In this document: positions 25,220 to 37,515 of the stretch, in pieces | How the letters are laid out: every line of letters begins with the position of its first letter | Numbering within the stretch: position 1 is the stretch's first letter | Source: Paragonimus skrjabini miyazakii | Taxonomy: Eukaryota; Platyhelminthes; Trematoda; Plagiorchiida; Troglotrematidae | Assembly: GCA_014338405.1 (NCBI GenBank) | Contig: JTDE01000245.1 | Span: 238,954 to 302,953, forward strand | Direction: 5' to 3' | DNA length: 64,000 bases | Made by a program: the position numbers and the translations under genes | The notes under the pieces: generated by a model | What the model was told of the DNA's origin: nothing | What the model saw: only the letters and a program-made list of their open reading frames with translations | The model's database searches: none

Positions 25220-25490
25220 CTGATCATTACTCACAAGCGAAAGTGGTTGAATGTTCACATGTGACAATTCGGTCGTGCCTAATGTGAGGCCAGTGACGCA
25301 GTGGTAAACACGGTTGCCTCAAGAAAGCGTGGCCGGAGTTCTAGTCCAGGTAGGGGCAAGGATATGCATTATTGACGAGCTCTAAGAGAGGGAAACTGGA
25401 GTCTAGTGCTTTTTTCGAAAGGGACTGACTGGAAAGTCTATGGGAATGCGACAGCTGCGATCATTTGTGGGTAATGTTCAATCTATATTT
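25220..25490 (+). repeat. Family-A SINE with clear tRNA-like boxes
   Basis: Starts at GATCATTACTCACAAGCGAA. The tRNA-like part has GTGACGCAGTGGTAAACACG (A-box type) and GGAGTTCTAGTCC (B-box type). The body runs GACGAGCTCTAAGAGAGGG, TCTAGTGCTTTTTTCG, GAAAGTCTATGGGAATGCGA and ends GTAATGTTCAATCTATAT. The tRNA-like boxes suggest RNA polymerase III transcription in the active ancestor. Confidence 0.8.
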
Positions 25491-26129
25491 GTTATTCAGT
25501 TGTGTGCTCTTACCCTGGTACAAGTACAACCAAGTCATATTTGCTCCACTTTTGGTAAATGAATTAAGTTTCGAGCAATTTTAAGGAAAGGTTTCACAGA
25601 GGTTTCCACAGAGATGCAAAGTCAGGCTTACCGCGTTAGAGAAGATCAAACTTATGAAGTAGGTAGACGGGCTAAGTGTGATCATGTGTAATTGGATAAT
25701 AAACGTTTAAGAAAGAAATATTAAATGACCCTTGGTAATCATGAGTACAAAAAAATGTTGAAAAAGGTTTTACTTGATTTGACTCACCATGATTTTTATT
25801 ATCTTGTCATTCATTCATATAACTGTAAGCTGTATTGTAGTTGGATAGTTTATCTGACCATCACATGGGTATCCACGCGACCATTTTGAGTAAAGTGGTT
25901 CACTGATTTCACTGTAACGGCTAAGCCAGAGTGCATTTTTTAAGTCATTCATTGTGCTAGAGAGATAGTTGATCTTAGGTAGGTCTAAATCCACGAGTTG
26001 TTGATGTGTAACCGTGGGATCTTTTAAACAATGAGTGGTTACTATATCTCATAAGATTGCGTGGACGTTCCATGTTATCAGGTAATCCAAATTAAATGTA
26101 GCTAAACGGTTGCAGATGAAAATAGAGTC
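25491..26129. other. Unique AT-rich DNA between SINE copies
   Basis: Nothing recognised; no long frame on either strand. Confidence 0.5.
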
Positions 26130-26340
26130 CTGCATAATGTGAGGCTGATGACGCAGTGAGCAACAAGCTTACTTCGTGGAACCGTGGTCGAGCTTCTAGT
26201 CCCGGTTGTGACATCGATATATACTGCTAACTAACGGTCAGAAAAACTAAAATTGTGTATACAGCTTCATTTTGAAAGAGGCTAGCTGAAAGTCGCTGAA
26301 AAGGCGATAACAACGATCAAATGCAAGTAATTTATAACAC
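26130..26340 (+). repeat. Family-A SINE copy, tRNA-like part and body
   Basis: GCATAATGTGAGGCTGATGA, ACGCAGTGAGCAACAAGC, CGAGCTTCTAGTCCCGG, then a diverged body ending CGATCAAATGCAAGTAATTT. The head is missing. Confidence 0.7.
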
Positions 26341-26484
26341 TGAGTTACCCAAATATTCGACTACTTATCAACAATCTAACAGGTTTGATGAAATCGGGGA
26401 ATTTAACCTGTCTTGGTAGCTCTAATCGCCAAGTTGTCGACTGGATTTAGCAGATAGCAACTGCGACTCTTCTCAGTGCGGTCA

Positions 26485-26640
26485 TGTAGTCTAAGCCTTA
26501 CTCACAAACGATTGTAAATGATCGTTTGCCTATGACATTGCAGTCGTGTTAGTGTGAAATCAGTGGTACAGCGATGAACACAACCACCTCCTGAAATCGT
26601 GGCCGGTGTGTTTGGTCCCGACCCCAAGTATCTGTTTATT
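26485..26640 (+). repeat. Family-A SINE fragment
   Basis: CTTACTCACAAACGATTG matches the end of the family-A head. It is followed by TGTGAAATCAGTGGTACAGCG and by CGTGGCCGGTGTGTTTGGTC, corresponding to the tRNA-like part. Confidence 0.55.
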
Positions 26641-29600
26641 GTTCAGTGTCTTCTGCCTCACAAAGTGAAGCTTACACTTCTTCACATATCTGATCAATCA
26701 TGACATTTCTGTCTCAATGTTCGATTATATTTTATGAACGACTGGTTTGTAAAAGTTTCATTGTGTTTCACAATAGGTTAAATTTATTTGAAAACTGAAA
26801 TTAAATTTAATACGAAGATTTCCCACATGAAGCAGTTATGAAACATTTTTATCCTCCCCAGGAGGTGTTTTATGTATCTCTGTTATATAAAACTTTCTAC
26901 TCATTGTCCTCTGATTTGTTATTTTACGCAGTGAGGCAGAAATAAATCTCTCCCACAGTTTCCTCGGATAACAAAACATTGCTACACCATTGTTCTTTGC
27001 ATGGCCAAATCTCTCATTGTTCAGTAAGATAGCAAGGAGATAAAGGTTGTTGTAGGTTAACAATTCTGTTTATCTCAACAGTCGTACACAGAAAGCCATC
27101 AGCAGACAAAATTACATACTATCTCTGATCTTTTCTGCTTTGTGGTTCTGTCACACTCAACGTATTCGTCTTAAAAGCAAACTTACATATAACTATCGTA
27201 CATAACAAATTCGGCAATGAACTCGAGACTGTCCATATTTTTGTGAAGATACCGAGAAAAATCGAAAAATCTTGATACGGAAACATAGTTCTACCTTAAA
27301 GTTTTCTCCTTCTGGGGCACCCAGTGAAAAATGTCATATACAGTCTCTTGGAGAATCTCTAATCAACATGTATGTAGGGTCCTGATAAATAAACCAGGAA
27401 TAGTTGCACAGAGGTTGCGTCATTCTCGTTTAAAGAATGCGCTTAACTCAACCGGTGAGCCACACATTTTGGCATCTTACTGTAAGTGATGAGCCTAAAT
27501 TCTCGAAAAGTTTTCAACCATGCTAAATTCGGACATCCCGATTGACTAGTCCAGCGCATGTATTCAACAGAGCAAAGACCGTATAGTTTTGATGCTGGTT
27601 ACTCGAATGTAACCTTACACGAAAGTGTTTTACAATGACATATATGACATAGTAAATGACAATGTTCCTTTACCATACTGACATTATAATTACAATTTTT
27701 TTGCTCGATATTATAGCCAGTTCACTTGTGCTCGTTGCTATAAAAATAAATCTATATCTTCACTGATCTACTACTGCTTCCCACCAAAACTCTCCACCTA
27801 ACACCACTGATTGTTCAGCCGAGTACTGCTGTTCAGATTTAGTCTCCTTCGACCATCTGTCAATACATATTCCCCTTGGAGTATCCACGAAAAAGAAGGC
27901 TCGGTTTGTGTTACAGGACGTTGTGTTTGTTTGTGGTTATGGGAAAATGGATTCCCTCACACCTTAGTAGTCCACCAGAGGAGATGTTACAACCTACTTT
28001 GAATCATTTTACCGAAACGGTCAGAAGAAGTTTGATCCTACTGTAGAAAAGCTGGTTGGTGTAACGGATAACTGGTAACAGATTCAATACCCTATTCACT
28101 TAGTCAAAGTTGATTGCCATTCGTCTCACTCTTATCCACTTGTGAAGCTTAAGGTTCATTAGGAATCTATGGACTGCTAATTTTGGCCTCAGGAGATACT
28201 TAGTCATCCCGTTTGCTCATAAAATTTTGCCTGAACCTCAGAATCCGGTCGTATTGACAGGTGCTCACCGTTAAACAATCATGAGAACATAAATAATCCC
28301 GTTTGAATAAATCTATTTGCTTAATGTCAAGATGACTATTCTTCTTCTCTACATTGCGATATAAAGCAACCATGTTTACAAATAGTTTCCTTGACTATAT
28401 CTACTGATAAACCATGACGAGTTTTTGCGTTGAGTTGATGCCGGCTTTATGTGTCATGTTTGCATGTTACCATAACATCGTTCCCTAATTGTGTCGCGTC
28501 CAACTCAATCAGGTTTTGGTACTTTGAAAATACTAAATGGCTCCGATACGTTTCCCATGTGGTGATTCATAGATAAACTAACCAGCTGAGCATTAAAATC
28601 AAACAACCTATAAACATGTGTTACAAAACTGCCTTTGTAACAATGGATAGTCTGTGATAAAGACATATAGGCGAACATATGTTTTCGATCGTTATACCAT
28701 CAATATGTTTATAAAATCGTCGTCCCAAAATGAAGACGAATGATCTACGTGCGAAAAGCATAATTTCTCTGAGATAATCAACTGGTTATCTACGTCGTTT
28801 ATGGAAAACGTTAAAACTCACACAAATTTATCATCACAGCATATACTTCGAAACTTTGTTGTGCATTTGTGCTGTTCGAAACCCATCTTTTCATTGCTTG
28901 CTGATGAACGAACAATAGCGTGGATGTCTTTGACAGTTTCGGTAAATGTAATCATAAAACAACACGCAGACACGCTGACAAATCGGACTTCAAATATTTG
29001 TGAACAGTATTTCGTAGTCCAGCATACAAATGGTACACCAAAATAGGGTATGTATTAATTAACGCGCTACATTCAGAACATAAATTAGATGCTGATGCTT
29101 CGTAAGGAGTATATCACAGGATACATTTTGGTTGTAGCATTTGACCGTGCTAAAGAAACGAAAGTATGAAACAAAAAAGACCACTGCATCGTTTTCTGGA
29201 TGATACGCCAATAACAGAAATGGCCGTGCTCTAGAATGCAAAGAGTATCAAAAGAAAATCTGAATTGATCATTGTGCCCACAGTCAAAGTTGTACATCTT
29301 TAAAGCACGAGCGGAATTCGCTTTACGTGTTAAGCTGTCGAACGACAGAAGCCGTACACAAGATTGGTCGACGCATTAGGTGAAATTCATTGAACATGTT
29401 CAAAAATAACGATTACCTTGAGAGAGTTCCTAAGTATCACCTAACGAATGCCATGCTGAAGAACCCAATCACTTGGAAAGCAGAGATAACAGTCAGTAGT
29501 ACACTTAAGTTACATTGTAAGAGAAACTACCCATCCAAAAATTCAAACACAATTCAAATTAGCATTACTGATCCTTACATACGCACGACAACATCGTGCG

Positions 29601-32600
29601 TAAATAATTCGTTGCTCTATTACATTACTTTTTTGTCTACGTATGTTCGACTGTTCCACTGGTTGTATACAAAACAGCTGTCCAGAACGAAAGAAACACG
29701 TCACCCAGCTTGACTTGCTGACAGCTTAATCCAACACTTGCATAACTCTATTCTAATACACTTCGTCAACAAACGTGGGAATTATGATCAGTTGGGAATT
29801 CAAAGTGTTGCATCAGACAACAAGTGTCACACATCTGTTGTGTGCCGCTGGAACTACTCTCATCCATATACTGTAAAAGATACTGTGCGTACCAAAGACA
29901 TTTACGAAAGCCTTCCACATTCGTTCAACGACAACAAATGTTACCTTTAGTTGCCTTCTCCCATCATTCCCTATACAATTTTATTCAAGCTTCAGTCGAA
30001 TTCACCTCTTCTGTAATGTGTCATTTCATTACATCTGCCACTTTCCCCAATGTCTGATTCATTTCGTCTGGTATAACTACAGATTTCCTATGGCTGTTTC
30101 ACTTGATGTCCAAAGTCACTCTGAATAATACTTTAAAAAGGCAAGCTACTAGAAAGGCGACTCCGTTTAAAACTATTAGCTTGACCGCAATTACAATATA
30201 TAACTGTAGGCGATTGCTAAGTTTCACAGTAGTGACAATAACACTGATAACATTTTAGGACGAATAACTAAAACAGAAAGGACAAAATAAACGCGAACTA
30301 AGTAGCTATTGCGCAATCGTCCCTGACGTACTAGGACTAGGATTAATTGTTTCACAATATTGAACCATGTGTTGAAACTCTGGATTGTGAAGTCTAGCTG
30401 AAGAGGTTTACCGTGTGTAGTTCAGCTTTTTCACACAACTAGCAACATACTTGCGTTCAAATTCAATGGAAGTTACAGTAGTAAATGAAAATCTTGATTA
30501 ATAAATAGTCTGTGCCATCTATGTACATCGTATTTGAGGTCACTTCTGTCCAGCTGACTTTCACTGGTGGTTGAATAAACTGGTATTTGCAAAAGATAAA
30601 CAATCATCACATCCGCAGTCTTATAAATCCCTCTTTTATGAAGGCAATTGGCCAACTACTCGACGGGAATTGCTCCAATGGTGTTTTGATTATCAATCAT
30701 CCAAGCACTACCATTACAAACAAATGGTCTTATCATCTTCATGTGATTATTTCATCAACGACAACAAAGACAACCAGTTGCCAAAAACCTTCGAATGACA
30801 TCTGCATTCAGTGTCCCCATATTTGTAACCTGTCCCTTGGTCTCCAATAGTAACGTATTTGGAAACGTGCAATCAATACTAAAAAGTATTAGTAGTCTCC
30901 TACAAGTTGTTATCAAAAGTAGGTCTCAAACTGCCCATGGTCACAACGTGACGGCATTTCTCGTTTTTATGTGGGACGAGCAAAACAGAAATTAGCAGTA
31001 CAGTGAGGAAAATCGTTACTGCTAGCTGTTTACGATATTGGAGATCTAAACTGCTGTTTTTAGCTATACCGTGGATATTTTTAAAGTCGTTAATAGGAAC
31101 CAGTATGTACATGGTGTGGTTCTGTCCAAAATAGGGACAGACCTTCAAAAGCGCGTTGGAGTTTGTTCAGAAAAACTGGATCGGTAGACAACTTTCAAAC
31201 AAGTCGGGAACATTGGTATTTTCGCTTAACTAACGATCTGATAGTAACACATTTTTACATAGTAAAAGTTCAAATCTCCTTCAGTCACTTGGAAACAACC
31301 CATCTGCTGAACCGTTCAAAATCAGATAAACATTATGCCGTCTCAAACCGAACAGGAACGTACGAACAGTGTCTCACAGTGATCTTACTCAGACCGACTC
31401 ATTTTGTTAAGGAGTCGCTTCCGGTAAACAGAAGCAGTAACATTTGCGATCGGGAGACATCAACAGGATAATTGTGACGCAGCTGTCTTAAGCACTCAGA
31501 CAGACAGTTTAGGTAAATGTTTATTTTTCATGAGAAAATTCTACCACGGTTTCTCAAGAGTGAAATGAGCATCAAAATGTCATACGGAACGGTAACTGGA
31601 TTTCTTTCTGAAATAACCTTTGAAAAAGCTTCAATTTTATTGGTTACTCAGTCGTAGAAACACAAATAAGCCGGACAGACTAGAAGTGAAGAGATTTTTG
31701 CTGACCTATACTGAACTGACTTCTAATGCATCTGTCACTAGTTAATATTAGAACTGTAACAAAAGAATGACACAGTTAGCTCCATGAACTAACTGCATTA
31801 AATTGATACTGTTTGATGGCGACTTGATTACGAATATTTGAACACTCATCGACAGTGTTGACAAATTATACTACTGTCTCCAACTCGTGAATAACCATAT
31901 TATGAGCTCCATAGTCCCAGTCTTATTCATCTGTTAGTAAGGATGAGATCAGTCTATTCATTCGATAGAAAGTTTAGAGATTGTTCCACTAACTACAAAA
32001 ATCAAAGATTATTTGAAATGCAACTTCTACCGTCATCAGTAGCAGGTGCATTCAAGAAAAATAATATGACGACGCTAACCCTGTTACGACACTAAGTCTA
32101 AGATCGACTAGCTGACCAGTTAACCGTTATCATAGATTTTCAGAACAAATGGACGGACAAAACATATCCTTCAACTTAAAAGCAAATTTCTGTTTAAGAA
32201 GATAACACAGACGGGATTGTTTTCATATTGCACACTTGCTCATTTAATCACATAGTTAGCTCATTCAAACTGAATAGTTCCTACAGCCAACAGTTGAAAG
32301 ATACTCGACGCAGCCCGTAAGTAGCGTGGTACATATATGCAGTGACCATAATATTCACGATAAGTATGCTACCATAGTAAAACCAAGCCTACAACAGGAA
32401 TGAGATATTAAGAAACAGAATTCAGCTTTGCGTTGTTGGTAGAATTTTCAAAGAAGGATTCCATCAAGCAAACGGGTGTTATCAATTTACGGTCTGCTCG
32501 AAATCAATAACTCACCTAAATATTCGTTTTCTATGTTGAAATCATTATCGACCAGAAGGATGCAAAACATTAAAAGATTAACTAATATAATATATATTTA

Positions 32601-34550
32601 CTTCGGATTAACTATGATAATTCGTTTTGATAATAAAATAGAGCTCAAAAGTAAACAGTATGCGACACTGAGGCTTGTTGCTTGTTGATGTCCTTTCCTA
32701 GGGTATGTTGTAATATATATATATATACGTATATATAGTTCTGATTGTTCAAATGAAGTTCTTTTTTTTTCAAAAAGGATAGTCCGAATGTGTAATTGTA
32801 CGGGCTTTGTTTTTGTAATGTGGTCCTTATGCGTTTGGTTATTCTCAATAAGTATGTTCCTCTAGAACAGTGATTTTACTGTCTACTTGAAACAATAGTT
32901 GTGTGTGCTATAAGTTTGCCTAGGTTACTCAAATAACAATAATCAGTTGATCACATCATTTGCTCTTAGCAACTTACAAGAAAACATCTGGATTGGTAAT
33001 TTTTACTCGCCAATGTGTAAAAACCACACATAGACAAGATAGAAGCATACTATTCTGTCAGTGGATAGGCAGATAACCATTAATTTAAGGCAGATAGAAA
33101 ACAAAGTGAGTGACTTATTTACTGGTATCTAAGCAACGAGTTAGCAATAATAACTTCACATTAAATGTGATTTCAACAACAGAGTCAGATCAGACAATAA
33201 TAATCCATGACCTTGAGTATTCAGTTTCATGGTTTTTCATGCCTGATTAAGTGTCACATTACATTGGACAGATAAGAGTGAACGGTTGTTGAATATATAA
33301 TTAGTTGAAAGCAGTGCGACAATCTGAATCACGTAGCCTGACCGTAAACTTCATTTTTTGTTATTGGGTGGCACCTCCTATATAAAATATTTCTTGATCA
33401 AGGTAAACGATTGTGTTCCGTAGATGCATCTACACATGCGAGAACACCGTTTTGTAACCATTCATTCAATTCTTTTCATTTATGCTAAAAATGTTATCGA
33501 GCAACAGACACAAGTAGCACGGATTACCCGTTTACAAAATATTCATCTGTGAAAGTTTCAACGGTAAGCTAAAATCGGGTATTAAACCCCCTCCAGTGGG
33601 ATGCACACCAATGAGGTACAACCATATATTGCTATATATACCGTAGACTATGTTATACTCCACATAGTTGCTGAACAAACGCATGAGCATCAGTTTTAGT
33701 CCCTTTGTTGAGTAACGATCTTATCAAAATTGTTTGAACCGAATAGAACATTGCAAACAAAGCAATAAGATATACCTTCTATTTGACGGTTAATCACATC
33801 AAAGCATACATACTTTCAGTACAATCTCTCATTCTGATCAGTAGATTTTATTATGATGTATGCTACTGTGTATATAAACTTGAATTTAAAAGTTACCAGA
33901 CAACTTAGTGAAGGTAAACCGCAGATAAACACCGATTACATGATATTTAAGAACTGCGACTGACCAGAGTTAAATGGAAGCATATAGAACCCTCTTTTGA
34001 CTGAGGTGATCAAGTCATCCTGTTCAGACAATTTTGCATTTGAAACTTTGTTAAAATGAAATATTTTGGAAATATAGTGTTTTGCTTCTGAAGCATTCAC
34101 ATTTGGCCTACATCTGGTAACAAACATCTGTTGAATTCATGTAAAATAACTCCTGAGAATTGGTTGGAACACCGTCAGAAAGCTAGCTATTTTGCTTTAA
34201 AATTGGTCAGTGCGTTGAGTTTGCTCACTTATAAACTGCAACAATAACTGATCGAATTCGCTCCGTAAACCAACTTTCAGAAACCACAGGTACTGTGCGA
34301 TGATTAACCTCATATTGCTATCAGCAGTGCCAGACTCAAAGCGGAACTCTACTTCACTAAATTGGCGGTAAACTCAATTCATGGTATGAAACGTTTCCGT
34401 GTTCAGTCCTCTTCGGGAAAATAGACCCGAGATAGAAATTATCCAAAAAAATCCATAAAACTGAGTGATTACTTTCAAACTTGACAGCTTACTATTAGCA
34501 AGTAGTGTGATTAATTTCATAAGTTAGAAGACACCAGATTGCGTACATTC
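26641..34550. other. Long unique AT-rich stretch
   Basis: About 8 kb without a supported gene or element. Frames reach 107 codons (29390-29713, plus) and overlap others on both strands. A TA microsatellite lies at 32713-32737. The region could be intronic or intergenic; the sequence does not say which. Confidence 0.5.
32713..32737. repeat. TA microsatellite
   Basis: An AT-alternating run broken by a single ACG. Confidence 0.9.
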
Positions 34551-34554
34551 TGAG

Positions 34555-34795
34555 CCTATTGCATTGAAGCCAGTAACAGAAATTGCATGCCCAAATGCGT
34601 CAACTGCTGCACCAGCTGAGCTACCGAGCCATACTGGAAGCTCAGAAATGTCACATTTAGACTCAGCTGCCCACTCGACTCACTGTGTTTTGTGGAATCT
34701 ACGAAATGATCCAGGAGATTGATTTCCCAAGCAGATATTTTTATTCGGTTTGCCTTTGGTCTAAACTCAGCCAAAGCCTAGACTCAACCTAGTTG
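34555..34795 (-). repeat. Family-B tRNA-like repeat
   Basis: On the minus strand: body (CTGGATCATTTCGTAGATTC, CAAAACACAGTGAGTCGAGT, TCTAAATGTGACATTTCTGA), then GAGCTTCCAG, then GGCTCGGTAGCTCAGCTGGT (A-box type) and CTGTTACTGGCTTCAATGC in the B-box place. The B box has lost the usual TTCGAATCC. It is head-to-head with the plus-strand copy that follows. Confidence 0.75.
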
Positions 34796-34809
34796 GGTCT
34801 TTCCTAAAC

Positions 34810-35110
34810 TAACGCATTAGCCATGCTACCTATCAGTAACACAATTTCAATGCTCATCGTTAACGGTGACGCAATCTGGCGTGAACTGATTGAAAAATCT
34901 TGTTTCGGCAATCAATCTGTTTGTTTATTCGAAAGATTCAATAAGAGACAGTGTGTGAGGTGGGTAAATTAGTCCAAACGCGACGTTCCTGAGCTCAAGG
35001 CGTGGCTTCTTGGTTCAGCTGGTAAAGTATTTGCCACACCCAAGTATGTTATTTTTGTCGCTGGTTCGAATCCAACCGAAGACCAGAACTTGTACAAATT
35101 GGTTTCCTCA
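34810..35110 (+). repeat. Family-B tRNA-like repeat, plus strand
   Basis: Body words CAATGCTCATCG, GGCGTGAACTGATTGAAAAA and GAGACAGTGTGTGAGGTGGG match the copy at 36.4-36.7 kb on its minus strand. GAGCTC follows, then a tRNA-like stretch at about 35003-35084 with TTGGTTCAGCTGGTAAAG (A-box type) and CTGGTTCGAATCCAACC, an intact B box and T-arm. The acceptor stem is imperfect and the anticodon arm does not fold well, so this is a repeat, not a tRNA gene. Confidence 0.8.
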
Positions 35111-35454
35111 GATTTACTGCCTTATACTCACAAAATGTTCCACGTTTAATTATAGATAATTTACCACATTCTGAAGTAAATCGGTTTATCTCAAAAAGTG
35201 TCCTCCTTGGTTCGCTGAGCGTGAACTCTGAAATAGAACTACTGTAAGCAAGTGGACATATACCAGTCAGCATTCCGCATTCCAATTCACGAGGAACCTG
35301 CCTGATATTGGCTAATCTGTCATATAATTATCTCACCAACAGAAGGCAAAAAATGTTATTCTAACGTCACCCAAAACTAATTGCAACTTTTGAACTACCG
35401 AAGCTGAGCTGGACTTGGGTCCCTGTCAAGTTAAAGCTTACCAGTGGTGTACAT

Positions 35455-35660
35455 GATAATTCAGGCACGTTCAATGTGAGGAAATTGGAGCGGTGATCAA
35501 CACGGACGCCGGTTTAAAGCGTAATCGAGTTTAACTCTCGATTCCAACAAGGATGTCTGCTATTGATAATGGACCTTCTAGAGCAATGTGATATCTACTC
35601 ATGCGACTCCTAATTCTGGTGCTTGTTTAAGTTGAAATGCATTTAAAATGTCATCACCGT
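35455..35660 (+). repeat. Family-A SINE, diverged copy
   Basis: GGCACGTTCAATGTGAGG, GAGCGGTGATCAACACGGAC, a worn B-box region (AACTCTCGATTCC), then AGAGCAATGTGATATCTACT and TCTGGTGCTTG, which line up in order with the family-A tRNA-like part and body. Confidence 0.55.
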
Positions 35661-36394
35661 GGAATACTTTTCCTCTTATGTCACTTTTGTTTTATCGCGG
35701 GTAACTTTTAATAACGTTTTCAAATATAAGCACCACTCTTATGTAGTCCACTCATCTAAACTGAGCGATCAAACGGTCGTAGTCCGTCCATCACTACTGT
35801 GTGGACGTATTCGTTGTGCTTGCTTTTGACAACAGTTAACCACAACCCATGGAGAGGCATGTGGAGCCATAAATTAAGGCTTAATCCACTTCCAACGACT
35901 TGAGAATAGCTTTTCACCATATTAATAGACTTGTATGAAAAGCGAGACAGTGAAAAGTATTATCTACCCCTCATTACTTCAGTTCTAGATTTCGGTAAAG
36001 TCCACGTAAGTACCGGTTACTTATACCATTTTCCGAGTGACGTCAGTTGAGCCCGTTCATCAACAGACGATAAACAACCTCAGTGAAATTAGTTGTAGTT
36101 GAGCATCCCACAATCATAACACATTAGTTAAAGCCAAAACAATCGATCTAGGCCTTTTGATTACAGATAAACAGTGTAACGATTTGTCTGTCGCTAGCTA
36201 AACGTCATTCAGATTTACTGATGTTACGCAAATTGCGTCGGTTTCAGGAATGATTGCAGACAGCGACAGCACAACACTATTCCAAAGTTAAAATGTTTGA
36301 TGTTTTTAGCCTTGTTAATTACTAATGAAGGGATAGTAGTACTAATAAGTAGCTTGGCAGATTTATTATTTCAGATGAGACCCAGTTATGCACA
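35661..36394. other. Unique DNA between repeats
   Basis: Nothing recognised on either strand. Confidence 0.5.
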
Positions 36395-36700
36395 ATCAAG
36401 GCTTCGGCTGGATTCGAACCAGTGACAGAAACACCATACCTCAACGCGGCAAGCGCTCTACCAGCTGAGCAACGAAGCTACACCAGGAGCTCGGAAATTT
36501 CACATTTGAACTCCATTACCCACCCTTCCCACTGTCTCATATGTAAACCACCAAATGATCCAAAGCATCGACTGCCCTGGCAGGATTTCTCAAACAGTTC
36601 ACGCTGGAATCTCCCAGCGCCACTGGTGAGCATTGTTGAGCAGAATAGGTACTCACAGTCGAATGGACAATTTGACGTTTTAAGTGCTATGCTATAAGGA
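36395..36700 (-). repeat. Family-B repeat with the best-kept tRNA-like end
   Basis: The minus strand reads body (CAACAATGCTCACCAGTGGC, AGCGTGAACTGTTTGAGAAA, GAGACAGTGGGAAGGGTGGG), then GAGCTCC, then a tRNA-like stretch at 36479-36400. There AGCTTCG pairs with CGAAGCC at the acceptor positions, GCTCAGCTGGTAGAGC forms a good D arm, and CTGGTTCGAATCCAG forms a good T arm. The middle is irregular: the anticodon stem mispairs and the spacing to the T arm is too long. I call a tRNA-derived repeat rather than a tRNA gene. Confidence 0.8.
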
Positions 36701-37299
36701 TTCACTTTAAATTCACCGCAGAGAAGCTTCCATGTTTACCGGCGAATTGGGAAAAACGTTTTTTTACAACTTGTTCTTTTGAATAAGGCCCAGGAGCATC
36801 AGTAACTTTTGACAAACCAATTGCTTTCGAACAAAACAGATTTGGAAAATTTTCTTATACAGACTAATGTAATTTATTACTACATGGGGGCAAGCTAATG
36901 TCTTCTAAAACGATACGTGGGTAAGCGACTTGCGTTGGTTAGCACGTCCACTAGACTTGAATTAAACGAATATGATTGGATTGTTTGCAATGCAAAAACG
37001 TCAGTTGTTATCCAAACTAACAACCTTGGAATACAACCAAACTTTGATCCTCTCTGGTAATCAGTTGATCAACACTATCTTTGTTTGGAAGCAAATATAT
37101 CATTTTCAATCTTACTGATTTTAATGATAATAAGCGGTAGTAACAGTACGCCTCCTCTCCCTTCTTTTATTTTCTGTTTAACTGTTTGCGGATGTGAATC
37201 ACGGTGGCATCAATCGCGGTTAACAGTACAGTTACCCCCATTTTCCCTTCAGGCGAACGGGGCAACCGTACTTTATTCACAGGCGGGTGTGACATTACA
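36701..37299. other. Unique DNA
   Basis: Nothing recognised. A frame at 37085-37438 starts with a hydrophobic run but begins at TTG and runs into a family-A SINE, so it is not called. Confidence 0.5.
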
Positions 37300-37515
37300 C
37301 TCCTGTATAACAAATTGGTCTTGCCTAGACAAAGGTCATTCGCACAGTGACCAGCACACTTCTCTTGAGAACGCTGGCCAGAGTTCACATCCCGATCGGG
37401 GAAAGGATATGCATCACAGAAGGACTCTAACGAAATAAAACCTCTAGTCTGGCGCTTTACTTCGAAATGGATTGGTTGGAAGATCTAGTTGGATGCAAGA
37501 GATGAGATTTCTGTC
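37300..37515 (+). repeat. Family-A SINE, tRNA-like part and body
   Basis: GCACAGTGACCAGCACAC, CGCTGGCCAGAGTTCACATC and CGATCGGGGAAAGGATATGC are followed by the body words CTAGTCTGGCGCTTTACTTC and GAAATGGATTGGTTGGAAG. Confidence 0.6.

Noticed and set aside
35003..35084. tRNA gene on the plus strand
   Set aside because: The intact B box tempts, but the acceptor stem pairs poorly and the copy belongs to family B.
36400..36479. tRNA gene on the minus strand
   Set aside because: D and T arms are good, but the anticodon stem mispairs, spacing to the T arm is too long, and the sequence recurs as part of family B. Treated as a tRNA-derived repeat.
37085..37438. Frame with a signal-peptide-like start
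   Set aside because: It starts at TTG rather than ATG, and its second half is the tRNA-like part and body of a family-A SINE.
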